From positions 248,001 through 312,000 of the forward strand of contig NZ_CP050699.1 of NCBI RefSeq assembly GCF_005116675.2: 64,000 nt of DNA, read 5' to 3'. Both the position numbers and the translations under genes were made by a program. This document shows positions 51,337 through 59,535 of the stretch, piece by piece. The notes under the pieces are model-generated. The model searched no databases. It was given only the letters and a program-made list of their open reading frames with translations, and was not told where the DNA came from. Each line of letters opens with the position of its first letter. The first letter of the stretch is position 1. Source of the stretch: Desulfosediminicola ganghwensis (GTDB lineage Bacteria; Desulfobacterota; Desulfobulbia; Desulfobulbales; Desulfocapsaceae).

Positions 51337-53844
51337 TCACCTTTTCCCATGCGCTGAACGAACTGTAAGAATACGCTCTGGTTGCCGTAGCAGGGTTTCC
51401 AGAGCGGTCTGTCTTTTGCTGGTATCCTGTTGCCGGATTGCCATTGCCAGAGCTCGTCTGGTTCCGACGAAAACCGCCAACTCACGCGCCCGGGTGAGCC
51501 CTGTATAAATCAGGTTGCGGTAAAGCATCTTGAAGTGCTGGGTCAGAACCGGCAGAATTACCACCTTAAATTCACTCCCCTGCGATTTGTGAATGGTGAT
51601 GGCGTAGGCCAGATCCAGCTCGACAACATCTTCCCTTTGATACCGTACCTCCCTGCCGTCCGGATAGAAAGCAACTACACAACTGAGGGTATAGGTATCT
51701 ATCTCGATAATTTTGCCGATATCTCCGTTGAAAACCGCAAGATCATAGTTATTGCGGCGATGAATGACCCTGTCCCCCACCCTGAAAACACGCTCACCAA
51801 CCTGCAACTCCGGTTTATCTTCGGCTGGAGGGTTGGCCGCCTGCTGGATAACCTTGTTGAGATTATTGGTCCCGAGGCTGCCGCGGGTCATGGGGGAGAG
51901 AATCTGAATTTCACTTTCCCGGCCATAATATTTTGGAATCCATTCCAGATAGAGCTTCACCACGGTGTCTACAGCCATCAGGCCGTAATGCAGGGTGGAC
52001 CAGGGATGAACCTTTTTCAAGACCCTTTTGAGCTCTTCTATGCCACCTTCGGCTTTGGCAAGTTGTTGCAGATCAACATGGGCAAATTTCTTTGGCACCT
52101 GAAATTCTTTCTCATAGGCAGAATGAATCGCCTCCCCGGTGCGGAAGTCATATGGAGTTTCATTGGTTGAAAGCCCCTCAAGCTGGTTTATCCGCAACTT
52201 GAATTGATTCTTTACCCTGGTAACGAAACTCATCTGCTCCTGGGTCGGCTCATCTGAGTCGAGAAAAATGCAGTCGGTACCATCTTTCCAGACTTCAGGA
52301 TGCTTAAACGGCGACTCAATCCTCGGAGTCTCGCCACTATTCATCTGGTGGGCAAAGCCGATAATCTTCGATTCCCTCGCTTGCCTGAACACCTGGGTCA
52401 GGCGAAAACAGGGCACAACACCGGAGGCAATGATATCATGTAACACATTACCCGCCCCAACGGAGGGAAGCTGGTCGGCATCACCGATAAAAAGAGTCTG
52501 ACAACCTTCCGGCACCGCTTTTAACAGTGACGCGGTGAGCGATATATCGAGCATCGAGCATTCATCGACGATCAGGAAATCCGCCTGCAACGGTTGCTCC
52601 TCGTTACGTTTAAAGGCTCCACCCTGCCATTCCAGAAGCCTGTGCAGGGTTTTCGCTTCACGGCCGATCACCTCCCCCATACGCTGGGCGGCCCTGCCCG
52701 TTGGCGCAGCCAGCAACACCCTGTTGCCCATGGACTCAAGCAGATGAACGATAACCTGGGTGGTGGTGGTTTTTCCACAACCCGGACCACCTGTTAAAAT
52801 AGCAAAGCGGTACTGCACCACCTGCCGCACCGCTGCCATCTGCTCATCACTGAGCTGAATCTTCTGCTTTCCACAGTAATCAGTAACCCAGCGTTCAACC
52901 CGCTTTTCATCAACACGTACCCGGGCCTTCATGGCGGAGATTCTCGCTGCCACGGTTTCTTCATCGTAAAAGAGCGATTTCGAATAGTAGCAGGAGATTT
53001 CTTTCCCCTCAGATTCAGCAAGTTTTCTCAGCCTCAGATGGTTTTCTTCCTCCATCTTGAGCAGAATCGAATCGATTCGACCCTCAAGATCAAGGCCAAG
53101 CAGTTCCTCAATTTCGGCCAGGATCTGCTGCCGGGTAAGATAGCAATGGCCCTGCTCCCTGCTGGCAGCAAGCACGTGTCTGATGGCCGCTATAATACGC
53201 TCTTCGCTATCTTCTGAAAAACCGATACTCAGCGCCACTTTATCCGCCGAGAAAAAACCGATCCCATAAAAATCGTTCGCAAGACGGTATGGGTCGCTGC
53301 TCACCGTCTCAATGGCTTTGTCTCCATATTTTTTGAAAATCCGCACGGCAAAGAGTGTTGAAATACCATGGCCCTGCAGAAATATCATTACATCCCTGAT
53401 CATCCGGTGTTCTGACCAGGCGTGCTTGATCATGTCCAATTTTTTGGCGGCGATACCGCCAACCTCGGTGAGCCGATCAATCTCACCCTCAAATACCTGC
53501 AGCGTCTCATCGCCGAAATGGGCAACGATCTTCTTTGCTGTTTTCGGCCCCACCCCTTTAATCAGACCTGAGCCAAGGTACTTTTCCAGGGCTGCTGCCG
53601 AAGCAGGTTTTTTTTCAATGGCTTCAGTCGCCTTAAACTGCCTGCCATATTGGGGATGATGGGTCCAGCAACCATGGAACTCCATGGTTGCCCCGGCAAA
53701 GACCTTGGTCTGGTGCACTGTGACTGTCAGCTGCTCTCCCATATTCTGATAGGACTGCACCCGAAGCACAGACCACCCGTTGACCGGATTATGGTAAGTA
53801 ACGCGCTGGACTATTCCCTGGATTTTTTCAGAAATGACTGTCAT
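51337..53844 (-). CDS. recD2: ATP-dependent RecD2-like DNA helicase with an insertion
   Basis: An 835-residue SF1B helicase. The N-terminal OB-like domain, a helix-hairpin-helix region (GVGPKTAKKIVAHFG) and the helicase core are present: Walker A GGPGCGKTTTT, Walker B FLIVDECSML, motif III region LFIGDADQLPSVGAG, motif IV-V SPMTRGSLG and the final YTGLTRARE. RecD2 works independently of RecBC in repair and replication restart. Between the INSGETP-type motif and QILSPM lies about 130 residues, some 80-95 more than usual, containing helical segments (DPYDFRTGEAIHSAYEKEF-like). ATG 53844 is chosen; a TTG 21 bases upstream has no better ribosome site. Confidence 0.9.
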   Translation of the reverse strand: MTVISEKIQGIVQRVTYHNPVNGWSVLRVQSYQNMGEQLTVTVHQTKVFAGATMEFHGCWTHHPQYGRQFKATEAIEKKPASAAALEKYLGSGLIKGVGPKTAKKIVAHFGDETLQVFEGEIDRLTEVGGIAAKKLDMIKHAWSEHRMIRDVMIFLQGHGISTLFAVRIFKKYGDKAIETVSSDPYRLANDFYGIGFFSADKVALSIGFSEDSEERIIAAIRHVLAASREQGHCYLTRQQILAEIEELLGLDLEGRIDSILLKMEEENHLRLRKLAESEGKEISCYYSKSLFYDEETVAARISAMKARVRVDEKRVERWVTDYCGKQKIQLSDEQMAAVRQVVQYRFAILTGGPGCGKTTTTQVIVHLLESMGNRVLLAAPTGRAAQRMGEVIGREAKTLHRLLEWQGGAFKRNEEQPLQADFLIVDECSMLDISLTASLLKAVPEGCQTLFIGDADQLPSVGAGNVLHDIIASGVVPCFRLTQVFRQARESKIIGFAHQMNSGETPRIESPFKHPEVWKDGTDCIFLDSDEPTQEQMSFVTRVKNQFKLRINQLEGLSTNETPYDFRTGEAIHSAYEKEFQVPKKFAHVDLQQLAKAEGGIEELKRVLKKVHPWSTLHYGLMAVDTVVKLYLEWIPKYYGRESEIQILSPMTRGSLGTNNLNKVIQQAANPPAEDKPELQVGERVFRVGDRVIHRRNNYDLAVFNGDIGKIIEIDTYTLSCVVAFYPDGREVRYQREDVVELDLAYAITIHKSQGSEFKVVILPVLTQHFKMLYRNLIYTGLTRARELAVFVGTRRALAMAIRQQDTSKRQTALETLLRQPERILTVRSAHGKR

Positions 53845-53899
53845 GGGTTGAGAAAAACATATCAATCCCCATTCGAAAAGTGGAAAGTATGAAAAATGA

Positions 53900-53975
53900 A
53901 TCCGATGCCCCCTGAAGCTCAGCTTTAGGAAGTAAGGGGTGAGAGGTTAAGGGTAACAGTTTCGAGCTAAAAAAG
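53900..53975. repeat. Purine-rich intergenic repeat, related to 26729-26775
   Basis: AGTAAGGGGTGAGAGG is followed by TTAAGGGTAACAG; the pta-prkA2 spacer has GAGTAAGGGGATAGGG followed by CTAACAG. Both are non-coding, purine-rich, and may be a dispersed repeat family. Only two copies are visible. Confidence 0.4.
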
Positions 53976-54040
53976 AATTCACTGCAACTCGATAAGATGA
54001 ATCGATAGCGAATTTACTATGAAGCGTCCGGTATCACCCT

Positions 54041-54319
54041 TCAACACCTTGCCGCCTGTCCTTTGAAAGAGCCGCCATCAGCCCGGATAATATCAACCTG
54101 ACTCACAGCGTCATCTATGTCTGCGGCACTCATCTCATCCTCACCGACACAGTACAAATCACTATCATTAGCCAGGTGGCATAATTCAGCAACCGCCGTA
54201 ATGGTCCTCGCCCTCTTGATGTAGTTTTTGTAAGCAAACATTGCAAATTCTGCCAACAGGCCAATCATGACCACTACCACCAGCAGTTCAATCGAAGTAA
54301 AACCTTCCCGGTAAAAGAT
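54041..54319 (-). CDS. Type IV pilin-like protein lacking a standard start codon
   Basis: A pilin-like protein of about 92 residues. The class III signal is intact: GFTSIELLVVVVMIGLLAEF with Gly before Phe, Glu5 after cleavage and a hydrophobic helix. Upstream of it the frame has no ATG, GTG or TTG until a stop codon; the best start is ATC at 54319, which has AGGGG five bases before it. Translation from the GTG at 54280 would remove the signal, so it is not the real start. The mature protein is short (about 87 residues, with three cysteines) and may be truncated. It is either an unusual-start gene, a sequence error or a pseudogene. Confidence 0.55.
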   Translation of the reverse strand: MFYREGFTSIELLVVVVMIGLLAEFAMFAYKNYIKRARTITAVAELCHLANDSDLYCVGEDEMSAADIDDAVSQVDIIRADGGSFKGQAARC

Positions 54320-54642
54320 ATTACCCCTGGAATTCTTATATCGATTTTCCGAACTTTTCCCACATTAAAACGTTCCCGTTGGCTCGACTGGTGATAAGGC
54401 GCTTTGCCTTCCATGCCCTCAGAAAGGCCTCATATAAGAGAGGAATCGCTACTAGTACAGCCTCGACAAAAAGCAGGGAAAATCAACGCGAAATTGATAT
54501 TTTAACCAATTGACTATACAATTCAGCAGGAATTGCCTCGTCAGGATACGAAACAGGCCACCATCCCCCCGGGAGAACAAGCCAATTATTTCATTACCCA
54601 GCAATCTCAAATCATTTTGACTTGATTTAGAGGTAAACCAAT
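54320..54642. other. Divergent intergenic region between pilin-like and HAMP-like genes
   Basis: No gene is supported in these 323 bases. A promoter for the pilin-like gene is expected here but none stands out. Confidence 0.45.
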
Positions 54643-55230
54643 ATGGCCCTCAGAGTGTTCAGAAAAACCTGGATTATCGACTCGAATCAATACAAAGTAC
54701 TGGCAATCATAATTCTTTACATACTTCTGGCCTTGCTCCTCTCCGGCGCTATGATCTTCCTGCCTTCAATCACCAGCCTCGTGTCAGACCAGCCTCCCGA
54801 ACAGCAACAGCAAGCAGCCTTTGAGATGCTCCTGTTACATGAACGCTTCTGGCCCACCATCCTCATCGTCACCATCATCCTCGGTCTGCACTCGGTCTTT
54901 ATCTTTCACAAAATTTTCGGCCCCCTCTATAGATTCAGGACCATTTTCAACAACGTTGCCGAAGGAGATCTTTCCACTCTTATAAAAATTCGTAAAAAAG
55001 ATTTCCTGAAAAGTGAAGAAATAGCTATTCGCCAGATGGTTACCTCGCTCAATACCCAAGTCGGCCTGTTGCAGAAAACCCACCATGAATTGCAACACAA
55101 CTTATTGGCCTTAAAAGAAAAGATTGAAACAACTGAAGACCTGACCCAAGCAGAGCTGCTCACCCAACTGGCTACCCTTGAGTCAATGTGTTCGGAAATG
55201 GATACAAACCTGAGACATTTTCGAACCTGA
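54643..55230 (+). CDS. Two-helix membrane protein with HAMP-like region
   Basis: A 195-residue inner-membrane protein with two helices (about residues 17-40 and 70-95) around a short periplasmic loop, then a HAMP-like linker (GPLYRFRTIFNNVAEGDLS) and a coiled-coil cytoplasmic tail (about 130-190, QKTHHELQHNLLALKEKIE). This resembles the front half of chemoreceptors or sensor kinases without any signalling output domain. GAGGTAA precedes the ATG. It diverges from the pilin-like gene, hinting at a link to pili or motility, which is speculation. Confidence 0.78.
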   Translation: MALRVFRKTWIIDSNQYKVLAIIILYILLALLLSGAMIFLPSITSLVSDQPPEQQQQAAFEMLLLHERFWPTILIVTIILGLHSVFIFHKIFGPLYRFRTIFNNVAEGDLSTLIKIRKKDFLKSEEIAIRQMVTSLNTQVGLLQKTHHELQHNLLALKEKIETTEDLTQAELLTQLATLESMCSEMDTNLRHFRT

Positions 55231-55263
55231 CAGCACGGCTTGCCTGACACGCAAAACCCGTCG

Positions 55264-55770
55264 TTACTTTTTTTTCTGCTCCTGCAACGGTATGACAATT
55301 CGCTGCAGCGACACCACCGTGCTTTCAGGCACCGTGACTTTAATTCCGCCTTGACTCAGGTAGCTTAACATGCCTTCACCAAACGATATCTTATCGGCAA
55401 TGGTGCCGGTACCGTTCGTGAACTCAAGCTGATAGAGATACTTTTTCCCTGCAGGAGCAACTTCGGTGCTGAAAACCTTGCGCATGTCCGCCTTCCCGCG
55501 CCCGACCTGCTGCTGTTTCTGCTTCAACACTTCCTGAGTCGCTTTTTCAACATCTTCAGCCGAATATACATGGTGCTTTCCCTGCATTTCCATTTCATCA
55601 ACATTTTCAAGACCAGGTAGATACTCCTTGATTGATAAAGACTTCACCTGGTCAACAACCCGCTTCGCAGTCTCGATTGATACAAGTTCAGGCCTGAGCC
55701 GATACACTGTTCCCCCTGCAGCAATTCCCCCCAGCAGCAAAAGCAATAATAACAGTTGTCTCATTGTCAT
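55264..55770 (-). CDS. Exported or membrane-anchored hypothetical protein, 168 aa
   Basis: Not recognised. A strong N-terminal hydrophobic segment (MTMRQLLLLLLLLGGIAAGG) acts as a signal peptide or anchor. A charged, helical central region (YSAEDVEKATQEVLKQKQQQ) and a C-terminal beta-rich part (YQLEFTNGTGTIADKISF, GIKVTVPESTVVSL) follow. An AGGTT-type ribosome site is weak. It converges with the HAMP-like protein, 33 bases apart, and has a lysine-rich end (EQKKK). The extracellular domain might be a pilus or envelope assembly factor, which is speculative. Confidence 0.6.
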   Translation of the reverse strand: MTMRQLLLLLLLLGGIAAGGTVYRLRPELVSIETAKRVVDQVKSLSIKEYLPGLENVDEMEMQGKHHVYSAEDVEKATQEVLKQKQQQVGRGKADMRKVFSTEVAPAGKKYLYQLEFTNGTGTIADKISFGEGMLSYLSQGGIKVTVPESTVVSLQRIVIPLQEQKKK

Positions 55771-56205
55771 GAGGTTTCAATCCCTTTATAAACTTCATCA
55801 GTAAACGGCAATGCTGGTGCAATCACTGGAATTCCAGTTGAATTCCCAGTTTATTCTTACCTCTTCAGGAACATTCACTATACCATTAAAGCCAGCCGAT
55901 GAAGACGGTCATCTTAAACAGTTCACGCAGTAACCCCATAAAATCAATTGAGATTGCCAATACACAAATCATTCCCAGGCGAATTGTAGTTGTCTATTCA
56001 CCCCTCCAAGAAATTTCTATTTCCCCATGATGCCTTGGCCGACCATCTTGACTCCCCCGCTCTATGGCGATATCATTTTTAATGAAACCTCCTTTAATTT
56101 AGCCTTCTTCGTCATGTTTTAGTTATCAGATCATTGCTTTGGGCAAGAGTTGGCATGTATTTCATGTTGTTCTGCTGCTACCAGGAATCACACTGAGGGA
56201 TTGCT
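55771..56205. other. Intergenic region before the methyltransferase gene
   Basis: No gene is seen in these 435 bases. A perfect 14-base palindrome, ACTGGAATTCCAGT, lies at 55825-55838; it could be an operator for the divergent genes. Confidence 0.45.
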
Positions 56206-57141
56206 ATGAAAAAAAAGCTTCTCGAGCTGCTTATCTGCCCGCAATGCCTGCCCGAAGAACATGGCCTGCAGGTTGAGATACGAGAAGAACTCAGCGAAGA
56301 TATCATCGACGGCAATCTCAGCTGCCTCAAATGCCGGGGGAGATACCCCATCTCAGACGGTATCGCCAATCTCGACCCAGACAGTAAAGGCTCCGGCCAG
56401 AACAATACGTATGAAACCGACGAGCTTGTTGCCTCGTATCTCTGGAGTCATTATGGTGAGCTACTCAACGACAGGCATGCATCTAACGCCTATAGTGTCT
56501 GGGCAGAACAGCTCCAACCCCATGAAGGAATAGCTCTTGACGCCGGTGGTGCTGTGGGTAGATTCGCTTTTGAAATGACCGGCCGTGCCGAATTTTCAAT
56601 AGGGCTTGATAACTCCGTTGCCTTCATCAGGACTGCCCGACAGTTAATGAACGAACGCCAGATGACCATCTCCTTAAAAGACGAGGGGTTTCTCCGTAAA
56701 GAAGTTACCTTTATCCTGCCCGGCCGATGGAAAAGTGACAAGGTTGAGTTCATCGTCGCCAACGCCATGGCGCTGCCTTTTCGCGCAAAATCTATCTCTT
56801 CCATATCTTCACTGAACTTGATCGACAAGGTGCCGTCTCCCACTCAGCATCTTGTTGAAATGAACCGGGTAGCCAGGAACAGGTGGGCACAGTTCATTCT
56901 CTCCGATCCATTTTCATGGTCAACTGAATGCACCCCAGTACAGGAATGGCTCGGCGGCCATGTCGAAGGAAGATATTCGGGCAAAGGGATAGAGAACATT
57001 GCCTCCATGCTCACAGAAGACGAAGGCCCCCTGTCTCCCCCCTGGCGTGTCACATCCCCGGCGAGTGTCTGGTGGAAGATCCGCACTCACTCCAACCATT
57101 ATGAACTCATCCAGAGCTGTTACATCCTCGCACATCGCTGA
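56206..57141 (+). CDS. SAM-dependent methyltransferase with N-terminal zinc-ribbon (Trm112-like)
   Basis: A 311-residue methyltransferase. Residues 1-55 form a small zinc ribbon with Cys11 and Cys14 (ICPQC) and Cys40 and Cys43 (LSCLKCRGRYPI), as in Trm112p-type domains attached to UbiE-like methyltransferases. The Rossmann core has the SAM motif I region ALDAGGAVGRFAFEMTG (about 105-121), and the later NAMALPFRAKSISSISSLNL block. The acceptor is unknown. GAGGG precedes the ATG. It stands next to a decayed molybdopterin oxidoreductase gene with no other operon partner. Confidence 0.85.
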   Translation: MKKKLLELLICPQCLPEEHGLQVEIREELSEDIIDGNLSCLKCRGRYPISDGIANLDPDSKGSGQNNTYETDELVASYLWSHYGELLNDRHASNAYSVWAEQLQPHEGIALDAGGAVGRFAFEMTGRAEFSIGLDNSVAFIRTARQLMNERQMTISLKDEGFLRKEVTFILPGRWKSDKVEFIVANAMALPFRAKSISSISSLNLIDKVPSPTQHLVEMNRVARNRWAQFILSDPFSWSTECTPVQEWLGGHVEGRYSGKGIENIASMLTEDEGPLSPPWRVTSPASVWWKIRTHSNHYELIQSCYILAHR

Positions 57142-57164
57142 TAATAGATAATCCCTGGTAATTA

Positions 57165-57903
57165 ATGATATACGATACAGTGTGTCGCCAGTGCTCTTCG
57201 TGCTGTGCCATCGAGGCAAAGGTGATCATAAAAAGAGTTGTGTCTGGCTGGCGCAAATCCTTTCTCGCACAAGACAAACGACTCACCTGCCCTAAACTGC
57301 AGGCGGCACCCGCAATAGTCTATTCAACTTAACGAATAACAGACCCGCTCATCAAAAAGCCCAATAGGCTGAAATTTGAGAAGGTGAGCTGAGATAGCGC
57401 ACTGAATTGTGTCGCCGAAAAACTTCACCGCCCAAAGAAGAAGTCAGGCGCTCGCTCTATCGCCTGGCTTTGCGCTCTAACCGGCAACATCTATCTTGCC
57501 GGCGGCGACCTTCTGCCACAACCGGTACCGGTTCGATATATCCAGATAAAAGACCGCCTGCCGGCCGGAACACAGCCGTTTACCGAACAGTATGCACTGT
57601 TCAATACGTTCTTCGAGACCCGGGGAATCAGGTCCAGGGCTGTCCGGTGGATGCTGTTCTCGATCATCAACCACATCCTGTCGAGGCAATTATCGCGCAG
57701 TCCGCCAACCCGGTTATCCTGCAGAATGCGGTCATCGATCATGTGAGTGACTCGTGACCGGATTGGAAGATCGTTTTTGAGCTTGCCCCTAAACTCGGAT
57801 ACAGCGAAGAATTTCCATGGCAGACGGCGGAAGATGAAGTGCGTGGTCGAGTAACCGGTACTCCCAGCTACAGAAGTGTCATGTGCAGGGTTGAGAAAAA
57901 GTA
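57165..57903 (+). pseudogene. Decayed molybdopterin oxidoreductase (MopB family) gene
   Basis: The frame starts MIYDTVCRQCSSCCAIEAKV, the [4Fe-4S] cysteine N terminus of MopB enzymes, and continues LTCPKLQAAPAIVYS, matching the family's CPKG...A.EIVYSP block. It then hits TAA at 57330 and a second stop at the position of a conserved tryptophan (KFEKVS-stop-DSALN), yet reads on in the same frame through RITDPLIKKP and AVAEKLHR-like pieces. After a probable internal deletion it continues GNIYLAGGDLLPQPVPVRYI and LFNTFFETRG, then, in another frame, AVLDHQPHPVEAIIAQSANP and KIVFELAPKLGYSEEFPW. All segments are in natural order. The gene has stops, a large deletion and a frameshift, so it cannot make a full enzyme. 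Confidence 0.82.
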
Positions 57904-58416
57904 GGAACCGCCCTATCCCGCATCTTTCACAAGTTCAGACAGCCTACCTGCCAAGTAACTTTTATGATCACGATGCTCTATAGAGTTTGACTGGCAATTT
58001 GCATGAGATATGCGACCGAAAAACTTCACGAGAAAACTTCCAACCGGTTCAAAATCGCCCGAAAATTGGTAGGGCCAATTTGAGCAATTCAGCAAGATAC
58101 AATTTTGTTTTGATCTCTGCAATGAAAATTACTCACTTAGTTTCAGTAAGCTAGAAATCTAAACTTTCCCCCAAAGAGCTGTACGATTGGACTTGCCTCT
58201 CTGGTCTTACCAGCGTATTGTGGGACCAGAAATCAACCACGGCTTTATCCTTCGATACAGGCAAAACCAGATGCGCCTGAGAGAGGAACAAGCCCTGGTC
58301 GCAGAAACCTTGCTTCGAGCAAAGTGCAGCACCATGGCGGTCGCTAAGAAATTTGCTGATCGCCGTTCGAGCGGGTTACCCACCAACCAATTGCAGCAAA
58401 TGAAAAGGAGTATATT
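57904..58416. other. Intergenic region before the 33-codon gene
   Basis: Only weak frames occur here, including one starting TTG at 58187 that I do not support. No element stands out. Confidence 0.45.
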
Positions 58417-58518
58417 ATGAGTAGCGAATCTAAAAAAGAAATGAATGAGTATCTTGAGATGGCCCTTATCACAGCAGGAGTCATAGCAGTGATGAGCATT
58501 TATGCGGTAATGATCTGA
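58417..58518 (+). CDS. Small single-span membrane peptide, 33 aa
   Basis: An ATG at 58417 is preceded by AAAGGAG seven bases upstream, one of the best ribosome sites in the window. The peptide opens with a charged part (MSSESKKEMNEYLE) and continues as a membrane helix rich in Ala, Ile, Met and Val (MALITAGVIAVMSIYAVMI), then a stop. That hydrophilic-then-hydrophobic layout is common to short regulatory membrane proteins such as the small subunits of transporters, cytochromes and toxin-like peptides. It has no close gene partner. The peptide is very short and I do not recognise the family. Confidence 0.6.
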   Translation: MSSESKKEMNEYLEMALITAGVIAVMSIYAVMI

Positions 58519-58612
58519 TATATATCTGCCTTACTCTTCATCCCGAAAACAAAACTTCACGGCTGGAGAAAAGCGGAAAAACTTCCTTCCACTACGTATT
58601 ACGAAATATTAA

Positions 58613-58734
58613 AGGAGCCTGTCCCTCCCAAGATGGCTCCTCCCCCCCCACATTTGCAGGTCTCAATGCTTAGCCTGGGTCGCCCCAGGCTCCCACCGCA
58701 TTCACATGGGGCAGAGTCAATAAACTCTGCCCCA
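58613..58734. repeat. Cluster of three hairpins
   Basis: AGGAGCC/GGCTCCT (58613-58619 and 58635-58641), AGCCTGGG/CCCAGGCT (58672-58679 and 58684-58691) and TGGGGCAGAGT/ACTCTGCCCCA (58707-58717 and 58724-58734). None has a long T-run. They lie between the small peptide gene and the converging membrane protein gene; they could be terminators, an RNA element or part of a repeat. Confidence 0.6.
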
Positions 58735-58796
58735 GCCTGAACTGATAAGAAAGAGTGGCAGCGCACAGAACATGAAGGCTATGCTTCCGATATCAC

Positions 58797-59501
58797 TTAG
58801 GAACAGACCTTCCTCTCAGCTGCGATGGCCAGGATGAGACCCAGAGTCACTCCCAGTATGGCTGCAAAAAACACCTGAAACTCTGCAGGCAGCAGAAAGG
58901 TAATAGTATGGGCGGGCACCCAGAAAAATGGGATGGTCTTTTTGAAGACAAAGTTCCACATTACCGACCAGTCTATTTCTCTCAAAATAGAGGCAATATC
59001 AATCGCCGACATGGAACCGCGCAAGCTCCCGCCCACCTGCCGAATGTGAGTGTCTGTGATTTTATGCAAGGTCATCAACACCGGCGCAAAAATCAGATTC
59101 ATGGTCAGGCTTATGGAAAATGCCAACAACAACCTCTGGAAAGACAATCCTGAACGTATAGCATCAGGGTTCAACTGCACACCAAGCGAAGCCAGTACAT
59201 TCGGTGCGCCTGTGGCAAAAATCACAAACGCGGCCTTTATTAACAGACCAAGCATCCCCCAGACCAGCATTTTCGGCAACAGACCAAACCCCGGCTGCAG
59301 GTAATTCCCCGTGGTTATCCGAAGAGCCATACATTCACCGAAAGTGGCAAGCAAGGCAAATTTCACAAAACTCAACAGATAGGGATACTCGATATTCAGT
59401 TGCCGATATGTCTCGAAAACTCCAGGTACAATTGCAAAAATTCCAGCTGTGGCGCAAAAAACAGTTATTACCCGTAAATCAATACTCTTTATTTTTAACA
59501 T
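58797..59501 (-). CDS. Multi-pass membrane protein, 234 aa
   Basis: An integral membrane protein of 234 residues with five or six hydrophobic segments, ending in a cluster PFFWVPAHTITFLLPAEFQV and GVTLGLILAIA. The pattern of a late WNFVFKKTIPFFWVPAHTITF block has some resemblance to Mpv17/PMP22-type proteins, but I am not sure enough to name it. The frame opens further upstream, inside the neighbouring ligase gene; the ATG at 59501 gives the first start outside it. No clear ribosome site. The ligase gene ends 34 bases upstream on the same strand. Confidence 0.6.
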   Translation of the reverse strand: MLKIKSIDLRVITVFCATAGIFAIVPGVFETYRQLNIEYPYLLSFVKFALLATFGECMALRITTGNYLQPGFGLLPKMLVWGMLGLLIKAAFVIFATGAPNVLASLGVQLNPDAIRSGLSFQRLLLAFSISLTMNLIFAPVLMTLHKITDTHIRQVGGSLRGSMSAIDIASILREIDWSVMWNFVFKKTIPFFWVPAHTITFLLPAEFQVFFAAILGVTLGLILAIAAERKVCS

Positions 59502-59535
59502 ATATACGTACAAGTCATTAGCTGAAGTCCCCACC

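Noticed and set aside
58187-58420. 77-codon frame before the small peptide
   Set aside because: It needs a TTG start without ribosome site and its end overlaps the peptide gene start; no family motif.
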